Source: Nocardia brasiliensis NBRC 14402
Lineage (GTDB): Bacteria; Actinomycetota; Actinomycetes; Mycobacteriales; Mycobacteriaceae
Direction of reading: 5' to 3'
Assembly (NCBI RefSeq): GCF_000308475.2
Contig: NZ_BAFT02000110.1
Location: 248,001 to 312,000, forward strand
Length of the DNA stretch: 64,000 nt
Both the position numbers and the translations under genes were made by a program. A model generated the notes under the pieces. The model was not told the DNA's origin and searched no databases. It worked only from the letters and a program-made list of their open reading frames with translations. How positions within the stretch are numbered: position 1 is the stretch's first letter; each line of letters begins with the position of its first letter. This document shows, in pieces, positions 58,638 to 64,000 of the stretch.

Positions 58638-59483
58638 ATGGCAGAGCTCACCGACCGCGCCCGCGATATCCGGCAGCGGATCATGACGCAGGTCCGGCGG
58701 GAGGGAACGGCACCGACGATCGCAGAGCTCAGGGCCGAGTTCGCGCTGTCGGAGGCGGACCTCGCCACGGACCTGCGCGACCTGGAAGGCGCCATCTGCG
58801 TGGCGCGGCAGGACCAGGAACACGCGGAGAGTCCGGTGTTCCAGGACGAGCCGCTGGCGCGGCCGCAACCCGCGGTGGGGGAGATCGTCTACGCGCGTCC
58901 GTTCGCGACGTTCGAGAACCACTATCGGATCACCGTCGACGGCGTACAGCGCTGGTTCGCCGAATGCGCCGTCGAGGCCTGCGCGATCTCGGGGCAGTTC
59001 CCCGGTGCGGAGGTGGTCGTCGAGTCGGTGTGCAGGCAGACGGGGCAGCCGGTGCGCCTGGTCGGACGCGACGGGGTGCTACTGGACTACGCACCCCGCA
59101 CACTGCGGGTGCATCTGGGGTATCCGCTGCGTGAGATGCCGCACCGGGTGGTCGGATGGTGTGACTACAACAGCTTTTTCGCGTCCGAGGCGGCCGCCGA
59201 GCAGTGGCGCCGGGCGCATCCCGAGATCAAGGGTGTCACCCGTGCCCCCGAGCAGATGGGCCGGCTCATCACCGAATTGCTCGGCAAGGGCAGGCTGGAC
59301 TACGACTACCAGCCGGTGTTCCCGCTGCTGCCGCTCGCCCGCAAGCTGCGCCGGTTCGGGCTCGTCGGCCTGTCGCAACGCGGCTTTCCGCGTCCCGAAA
59401 CCTTTTGGCTGCCAACGCTTCCGATGCTGCGTGCGTGGCGGCGCCACGGTCTGGGATCCTTCCTGCGGTTCCGGCTGCGCTGA
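58638..59483 (+). CDS. Alkylmercury-lyase-like protein (MerB family)
   Basis: A 281-residue protein with an N-terminal winged-helix-like segment (about 1-60) and a MerB-type domain. In MerB the catalytic set is Cys-x-x-Asp and a second Cys about 60 residues on. Here CAVE gives Cys110 and Glu113, and WCDYNSFFASEAAAEQW gives Cys175. The Asp is therefore replaced by Glu, and the protein is longer than classical MerB (about 212). No merA or mercury transporter is near. It may act on organometals or be a relative with another task. Confidence 0.7.
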   Translation: MAELTDRARDIRQRIMTQVRREGTAPTIAELRAEFALSEADLATDLRDLEGAICVARQDQEHAESPVFQDEPLARPQPAVGEIVYARPFATFENHYRITVDGVQRWFAECAVEACAISGQFPGAEVVVESVCRQTGQPVRLVGRDGVLLDYAPRTLRVHLGYPLREMPHRVVGWCDYNSFFASEAAAEQWRRAHPEIKGVTRAPEQMGRLITELLGKGRLDYDYQPVFPLLPLARKLRRFGLVGLSQRGFPRPETFWLPTLPMLRAWRRHGLGSFLRFRLR

Positions 59484-59513
59484 CGCGGTAACGGGCGCCC
59501 GACGCGCGGTCGG

Positions 59514-60113
59514 TCAGCTGGTCGGTCGTAGCGCATCGATCATGGTGGTGAGCAACTGGATTCGGCGTTCGGTGAGCTCCGGGTAGGGCCGGACGTGCCG
59601 GAACAGGTGCTCGGCGTCGAACATATCGCTGATCATGAACACCACCGTGGCGAAGTCCGCCGGATCGATGGCTGGGTCCGGGTCCGTGGTCTCGAGGGCG
59701 AGTTGCAGAATGCGCACGCCGTAGGCGAACAGCGCCGGTTGCAGTCCCTCCCGCAACTTTTCGTCGGTGCGCGCCGCCAGCTGCAACTCGTAGATCGCGG
59801 CGTTGACGGAGTTGCCCGCCAGCTCGTACTGCAGCCGCAGTACCGTCTCCACACCGCGTTCCGCGGCCGGAATGGCGGCGAACCGTGTTTCGAACGCGTC
59901 TAGCTGGCGCCGGAACGCCTCTTCGGCGGTGGCGACCATGAAATCCGCCATGGTCTCGAAGTGCCGGAACAGCGCACCGTAGGAGAGCTCGGCCCGGGAT
60001 GCGATGGTCTTGACCGAGGCGCGCGCATAGCCCTTCTCGCTGATCGTCGCGATACTCGCGTCGAGCAGCTTGGCGATGGTGGACTCGCGCCGTTCGCGCT
60101 GAGTGCGGCTCAT
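59514..60113 (-). CDS. TetR-family regulator
   Basis: A 199-residue repressor: N-terminal helix-turn-helix SVKTIASRAELSYGALFRHFETM at residues 33-55, split here at the turn, and a helical ligand domain with ALFAYGVRILQLAL. It is transcribed in the same direction as the amidohydrolase gene, 36 bases upstream of which its own start lies (60113 versus the hydrolase stop at 60150). The palindrome at 61973-61990 in front of that operon is its probable target. Confidence 0.83.
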   Translation of the reverse strand: MSRTQRERRESTIAKLLDASIATISEKGYARASVKTIASRAELSYGALFRHFETMADFMVATAEEAFRRQLDAFETRFAAIPAAERGVETVLRLQYELAGNSVNAAIYELQLAARTDEKLREGLQPALFAYGVRILQLALETTDPDPAIDPADFATVVFMISDMFDAEHLFRHVRPYPELTERRIQLLTTMIDALRPTS

Positions 60114-60149
60114 AGGCGCGATCGTAAGCGCACGGCGCGCCGCGGCCGA

Positions 60150-61934
60150 TCAGGAGCCGACCGAATGCCGGATCTCGACGTGTGCGCGTGCCGGCCGGCC
60201 GACGCGCAAGAACTGGCCGGTGCCCCAGTCGCTGCCGAAGCCGGCCGCGAATTGTCCCTCGCGATAGACGGTTACGCCGTTGACGACGGTGGCGGTCACC
60301 GCGCCGTCGTTGCGATTGACCATGCGGGCGAGACCGAACTCGGGCATGGGGCGCTCGTGCAGGCCGTGCACGGACTGGTCCAGCCCGGCGGGGTCGAGCA
60401 CGACGAGATCGGCGCGATCCCCGACGCGCAGGTGGCCTGCGTCGAGGCCGTACCAGTCGGCGAGCTCGCCGGTCAGCCGGTGGATGGCCTGCTCGATCCG
60501 CATGAGGGGCTTGCGGCGGGCCTGCGCGGCCTGTACCCGTTCGAGCAGCCGCAGGTGGTAGTTGTAGAACGCCATGTTGCGCAGGTGCGCGCCCGCGTCG
60601 CCGAAACCCATCTGCACACCGGGGTTGGTGGCGAGCTTGTCCAGGTACTTGCGCCGGTGGTTGGCCACGGTGGTACGCCACCGCAACCGGGTGCCGTATT
60701 CGACGACCAGGTCGAGGTAGGCGTCGACCGGGTGCACCCCGCGATCCTTGCCGACCTGCCCGATGGTCTTGCCGATCACGCTCTCGTCCGGGCAGGCCAC
60801 AATGGTGGCGTCGAAGAAGTCCCGGTGCCAGATCCGGGGACTGAACTTGTTGTCGTAGTCCTTGCGGAACCAGCGACGATATTCCTTGTCCTGCAACAGT
60901 TCATTGCGTTCGACCTCGTCCTTGAGGTGCAGGGCCGCGGCACCGGCGCCGAATTCCTCGAACACCACCAGGTCGATGCCGTCGGCGTAGACGGTGAACG
61001 GCACCGGCAGGTGCTGCCACCGGAAGTCGGTGCGCGCGAATCGATTCAGCAGAGGCGCGGCGTACATCATGAAGAACACGATCGGCGGATACGCCTTCGA
61101 GTCGGCCGCCGACAACAGGGAGGTCCGCAAGGCCTTGCGCCCGAACAACCCCGAGCTGGCCGCGAAGAACTTCCAGATATTCGGCGTGAAGTTGATGGTC
61201 GGCGCGCTCTGCAGGATGCGGCCGCGGCGGCGCAGTACGGTGTTGAGCGCCCGGAACTCCCGGCTCCCGGCGTAAGTCGAGGGCAGCGAACGGGAACGGT
61301 AGATCTCGCCGTCGATCTTGTCCAGGGTGTTGGTCATCGAGGACAAGCCGAGGAAGCCCGCGTCGATGGCCTGCTCCAGCAGCGTTTGCATGCGCGTGAG
61401 TTCCGCCGCGCTGGGCCGGGTGTCCCGGGTGACAGCCCGATCGAGGCCGAGCACATGGGTCCGCAGATCCGAATGGCCCAGGAAAGCGGCAACATTGGGG
61501 CCCAGTCGAAGTCGCTCCAGTGCTGCGGCGTATTCGGCGGGAGTTCGCCAGTCGCGGTGCGTTTCCAGCACGCCGTGCACGGCCGCGCGCGGCACCGCCT
61601 CGACCCTGCTGAAGAAGTCCGCGCAGTCCGCGTTCGAGGCCAGGACGGTCGACAGCGAGCAGTTGCCGATGAACACCGTCGTGACACCGTGCCGTACCGA
61701 TTCCGAAAGGGACGGGCACGCAAGGAGTTCGGCGTCGTAGTGGGTGTGCACATCGACGAAACCCGGTGCGACCCATTTGCCTTCGGCCTCGATCACCTCG
61801 GTGTCGGGCCCGCCGGTCAGTCGCTGCGCGGAGATCGCCGCCACGACCCCGTTCCGGATGCCGAGGTCGCGACGTTGCGGCGGCGCGCCCGTCCCGTCGA
61901 ACCAGAGTCCGTCTCGCACGATCATGTCGAACAT
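60150..61934 (-). CDS. Amidohydrolase, N-acyl-D-amino-acid deacylase type
   Basis: A 594-residue metal-dependent amidohydrolase. The first metal motif is VDVHTHYDAELLACPSL near residue 60; GNCSLS, FLGHSDLR and GFGDAGAHLRNMAFYNY are the other blocks of the D-aminoacylase branch. VVLDPAG and ATVVNG close the beta-sandwich. The ATG at 61934 follows AGGAGG with six bases between; longer frames run into the operator. A 594-residue length and internal LFGRKALR region are typical of the large mycobacterial members, whose substrates are not known. Confidence 0.85.
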   Translation of the reverse strand: MFDMIVRDGLWFDGTGAPPQRRDLGIRNGVVAAISAQRLTGGPDTEVIEAEGKWVAPGFVDVHTHYDAELLACPSLSESVRHGVTTVFIGNCSLSTVLASNADCADFFSRVEAVPRAAVHGVLETHRDWRTPAEYAAALERLRLGPNVAAFLGHSDLRTHVLGLDRAVTRDTRPSAAELTRMQTLLEQAIDAGFLGLSSMTNTLDKIDGEIYRSRSLPSTYAGSREFRALNTVLRRRGRILQSAPTINFTPNIWKFFAASSGLFGRKALRTSLLSAADSKAYPPIVFFMMYAAPLLNRFARTDFRWQHLPVPFTVYADGIDLVVFEEFGAGAAALHLKDEVERNELLQDKEYRRWFRKDYDNKFSPRIWHRDFFDATIVACPDESVIGKTIGQVGKDRGVHPVDAYLDLVVEYGTRLRWRTTVANHRRKYLDKLATNPGVQMGFGDAGAHLRNMAFYNYHLRLLERVQAAQARRKPLMRIEQAIHRLTGELADWYGLDAGHLRVGDRADLVVLDPAGLDQSVHGLHERPMPEFGLARMVNRNDGAVTATVVNGVTVYREGQFAAGFGSDWGTGQFLRVGRPARAHVEIRHSVGS

Positions 61935-61972
61935 CGCATGCCTCCTGGCGGTTTCGCTTGACGGTAACATAA

Positions 61973-61990
61973 ATAGTGATCGATCACTAT
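61973..61990. promoter_or_regulatory. 18-bp perfect palindrome, TetR-type operator
   Basis: ATAGTGATC-GATCACTAT has no spacer and lies between the divergent amidohydrolase and DinB-like genes. It is 39 bases from the hydrolase start and 43 from the other. The tetR gene downstream of the hydrolase is the natural candidate regulator. Confidence 0.7.
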
Positions 61991-62032
61991 CTAAGTTCGG
62001 CAAATCAATTGCCCTGGTCAGGTGGGGTAGGC

Positions 62033-62572
62033 ATGATTCGGCCCATGGATGTGTCGTCGTCTACCGTGCTGCGCTGGCAATTCGACCTGGTCTGGGCGCT
62101 GTTCGAAGTCCACCTCGAGCGGTTGACCGAGGCTGAGGTTCGCTGGGAGCCCGCGGAACTGTGCTGGACGCTGCGGGCCGGCGCCGACGGGAGCTGGGTG
62201 CCGGACTGGGCGGATATCGAGCCCGATCCGATCCCGGTACCGACCATCGCCTGGCTCAGCTGGCATATCGGCTGGTGGTGGAGTGTGACCATGGATCACC
62301 TGGCCGGCCGGGCGCCCCGGGAGCGGCACGAGATCGAGTGGCCGGGTGACCACGCCGTCGTCGCATGGCTGCGCGGCCTGCGGACGGAGTGGTTGCGCAC
62401 GTTGGATCGGATCTCCGACGCGGATCTCCTTGCCCCGGCGGCGTTTCCGTGGCCCGACGAGGACAGGAAGTCCGTCGCGCACACCCTCGCCTGGGTGAAC
62501 GCCGAACTGATGAAGAACGCTGCCGAGATCGGGCAGCTGCGGCTGCTGCACGCGGTGCGCGACGGCCGGTGA
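62033..62572 (+). CDS. DinB-like four-helix protein
   Basis: A 179-residue protein with the DinB/YfiT layout: STVLRWQFDLVWALFEVHLERL, a tryptophan-rich middle, the histidine in IAWLSWHIGWWWSVTMDHL, and a C-terminal HTLAWVNAELMKN. The three-His metal site is only partly visible. Such proteins are metal-dependent thiol transferases, mycothiol-linked in actinobacteria. Divergent from the amidohydrolase gene across a shared operator. Confidence 0.72.
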   Translation: MIRPMDVSSSTVLRWQFDLVWALFEVHLERLTEAEVRWEPAELCWTLRAGADGSWVPDWADIEPDPIPVPTIAWLSWHIGWWWSVTMDHLAGRAPRERHEIEWPGDHAVVAWLRGLRTEWLRTLDRISDADLLAPAAFPWPDEDRKSVAHTLAWVNAELMKNAAEIGQLRLLHAVRDGR

Positions 62573-62588
62573 GGCAAACGGTTTCGGC

Positions 62589-63197
62589 CTAGGCGTCGAT
62601 CGTGAGGCCGGTGATCAACTGTTCGATCACCGCGCGCACCGCAGCGGTGTCATCGGTGGATTCCGCTGAGTGCGCGAGGATTTGGGCCGCCTCGTCCAGG
62701 GCGCCGACGATGATCAACGCCAGCGGGCGCACGGGTTGGCGTCGGATGCGACCCGCCGCGATGGCGCCCGCCAAGGCGTTTTCCACCCGGCCGATCGTGT
62801 GCCGCAACTCGATCTCGCGCCAGAGGTGCCAACCCAGCACCGCGGGGCCGTCCAGCAGTGCGATGCGCCGCACTTCGGGCGCGGTCGACGCGTCCAGCCA
62901 GGCCAGGCAGCCGACGATCAGGCCGGCGATCGGATCGTCGGACCGCGCCTCGGCCACCGCCGTGCCGATCACCTCGACCAGGCTGCGCTCGAGATCCTCG
63001 AACACCGCCTCGAAGAGCTCGCGCTTCTCGCTGAACTGGTGATAGAGCGCGCCGCGACTGACACCAGCGGCCTCGGCCACCGCGACGGTGCTCACCGCGC
63101 CATATCCGAACCGGCCGAACAGATCTCGCGCGGCACGGATCACCGCGGCGCGGGTGGCGGCCGAGCGTTCGGCCTGGGTTCGTCGATCAGCGTTCAT
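62589..63197 (-). CDS. TetR-family regulator
   Basis: A 202-residue repressor: AVAEAAGVSRGALYHQFSEKRELF at residues 40-63, here quoted from helix 2 on, and a helical C-terminal domain with AALLDGPAVLGW-like residues (RIALLDGPAVLGWHLW). This is the common TetR_C_33-like subgroup. It is divergent from the NTF2-like gene, with an imperfect dyad at 63258-63280 between them that it probably binds. Confidence 0.84.
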   Translation of the reverse strand: MNADRRTQAERSAATRAAVIRAARDLFGRFGYGAVSTVAVAEAAGVSRGALYHQFSEKRELFEAVFEDLERSLVEVIGTAVAEARSDDPIAGLIVGCLAWLDASTAPEVRRIALLDGPAVLGWHLWREIELRHTIGRVENALAGAIAAGRIRRQPVRPLALIIVGALDEAAQILAHSAESTDDTAAVRAVIEQLITGLTIDA

Positions 63198-63257
63198 GGC
63201 GACGTAGCAGTCTATCCACGCCGCCGCACCCCTTGACCGCGGCCGCCACCTTCGTGG

Positions 63258-63280
63258 AACATACAGTCATCCTGTTTGTA
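63258..63280. promoter_or_regulatory. Operator-like imperfect dyad
   Basis: AACATACAG-TCATC-CTGTTTGTA: the arms agree at 7 of 9 positions. It lies between the divergent tetR and NTF2-like genes, 20 bases before the latter's ATG. Confidence 0.5.
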
Positions 63281-63299
63281 TCTTAGAAGGATTCAGATC

Positions 63300-63701
63300 A
63301 TGTCCGTTGGCACCAAGGATCTGTTCGAGCGCTACCACGCCTGCTGGGCTGATCGCGATCCCGACCGCATCGTCGAATTGCACACGCCCGACTCGGTTTT
63401 CCATCTGCATTCCGGGGGCAAGCCCGCACACGGCCGGGTCGAGATCCGCGCGGCCGCCGCGGAGACCTTCGCCTTGGTCCCGGACCTGACCTTCCATCTG
63501 GTCAATCTGCGAGTCGGCGACGATTTCTGGGCGGTCCAGTGGAAGTTGTCGGGCACCTCGGTCACCGGTGCGGCCGTCGATGTGGACATCGCCGACGTGG
63601 TCTTCGTCGAGGACGGTGCGGTGCGCGAGAAGCACACCTACGTCGACGGTGTGGCCATGCAGGCCGCACTGGCCACCCCGGCCGAGAGCGTTCAGCGGTA
63701 G
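63300..63701 (+). CDS. NTF2-like/SnoaL-type small protein
   Basis: A 133-residue cone-shaped-barrel protein: LFERYHACWADRDPDRIVELHTPDSVF, shortened for description, is the opening helix and strand; GRVEIRAAAAETFALVPDLTF and DVVFVEDGAVREKHTYVD complete the fold. AGAAGGA stands before the ATG. Members can be isomerases, cyclases or ligand carriers. The divergent TetR gene likely controls it. Confidence 0.78.
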   Translation: MSVGTKDLFERYHACWADRDPDRIVELHTPDSVFHLHSGGKPAHGRVEIRAAAAETFALVPDLTFHLVNLRVGDDFWAVQWKLSGTSVTGAAVDVDIADVVFVEDGAVREKHTYVDGVAMQAALATPAESVQR

Positions 63702-63838
63702 AGGGCCTCGATATCGGCGGCGTAGTTCGCGGCCACGACGGCGCGCTCGAGGGAAAGCTTCGGGGTCAATTCGCCGCCGTCCGCTTCCGCGCCACCCACC
63801 GGATTATACTCTGCGAATCGCCCGTCGTAGCGGCGCAT
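63692..63838 (-). pseudogene. Acyl-CoA synthetase C-terminal remnant
   Basis: The last 30 or so codons read GELTPKLSLERAVVAANYA then ADIEALYR and stop at 63692-63694. This is the C-terminus of a FadD15-like long-chain acyl-CoA synthetase. No further homology is seen upstream of about 63780, so only a scrap remains. It overlaps the end of the NTF2-like gene. In 63839-63932 I see nothing. Confidence 0.6.
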
Positions 63839-63932
63839 GTGCCGAGTTCGCGTGGGGGAGGGCACGATTCCGGTACCGTCTGCGGCCGTTGCGCTGAACT
63901 GGGCTCTGCCCTCGCACCGGGGAGGATCGGGG

Positions 63933-64000
63933 ATGTCGAACGGCGGGGTGTCCCGACGCGGTCTGCTGGGTACCGCGCTGGCCGCGGGTGCGCTGGCGGC
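63933..64000 (+). CDS. Start of a Tat-exported protein (partial)
   Basis: The ATG at 63933 follows GGGGAGGA. The 22 visible codons read MSNGGVSRRGLLGTALAAGA and continue into Ala-rich residues: a twin-arginine signal peptide (SRRGLL) with the start of its hydrophobic core. The protein runs off the right edge, so its function cannot be told. Confidence 0.65.
   Translation, partial: MSNGGVSRRGLLGTALAAGALA

Overview
The window is high-GC DNA that reads like a chromosome segment of a mycolic-acid actinobacterium, most likely Nocardia or a close relative (inference). Supporting signs are an MmpL-type transporter, a lipoprotein L,D-transpeptidase of the LdtB type, an F420-type PPOX protein, a GlxA-type AraC regulator, frequent GTG/TTG starts, ATGA/GTGA overlaps between genes, and several -10 boxes placed for leaderless transcripts.

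Bases 1-23442 hold a specialised-metabolism gene cluster that runs off the left edge. One continuous + strand operon (1-13788) encodes a class II DAHP synthase, an aryl-acid adenylating enzyme, a free-standing aryl carrier protein, a cytoplasmic penicillin-acylase-like Ntn hydrolase, an adenylosuccinate-lyase-like enzyme, a GNAT acyltransferase, and then all six steps of a mevalonate pathway including type 2 IPP isomerase, in the order known from Streptomyces CL190. A second operon (14013-19972) encodes an MMPL exporter, a UbiA prenyltransferase, isochorismatase, isochorismate synthase and 2,3-dihydro-2,3-DHB dehydrogenase. A convergent TetR gene follows. The same 20-bp operator-like sequence lies in the second operon's promoter and in the tetR divergent promoter. 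Together the genes predict a prenylated 2,3-dihydroxybenzoate-derived product made without an NRPS module in view. The FAD/NAD(P)-binding enzyme at 21502-23442 may be the right edge.

Bases 23443-29100 are accessory: a membrane protein, a MerR-like regulator preceded by an unusually structured region, a decayed lipase, an intact lipase coupled to an SMP-30 protein, and a GlxA-type regulator. Bases 29128-36203 are the remnant of a roughly 7-kb element integrated at the 3' end of tRNA-Lys(CTT), flanked by a 36-bp duplication. It carries NorE/NorF-like oxidase subunits, a junction of two broken genes, a PPOX protein, an Lrp regulator, an IS3-family element and the last piece of a tyrosine integrase.

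Bases 36478-64000 are mainly chromosomal: L,D-transpeptidase, a frameshifted PolA-like gene, a small CoA-transferase under a strong palindrome, two families of intergenic repeats, tRNA-His, orn, a HerA-like ATPase, and a tandem pair of diaminopimelate decarboxylase genes of which one has lost its PLP lysine. After these come an SDR, an MFS transporter, PadR and FadH, small secreted proteins, a metal-type MerR operon, a short threonyl-tRNA synthetase behind a threonine leader/attenuator, a VOC protein, an ADP-ribosylglycohydrolase, a MerB-like protein, an amidohydrolase with TetR control, a DinB protein, a divergent TetR/NTF2 pair, an acyl-CoA ligase remnant and the start of a Tat-exported protein.
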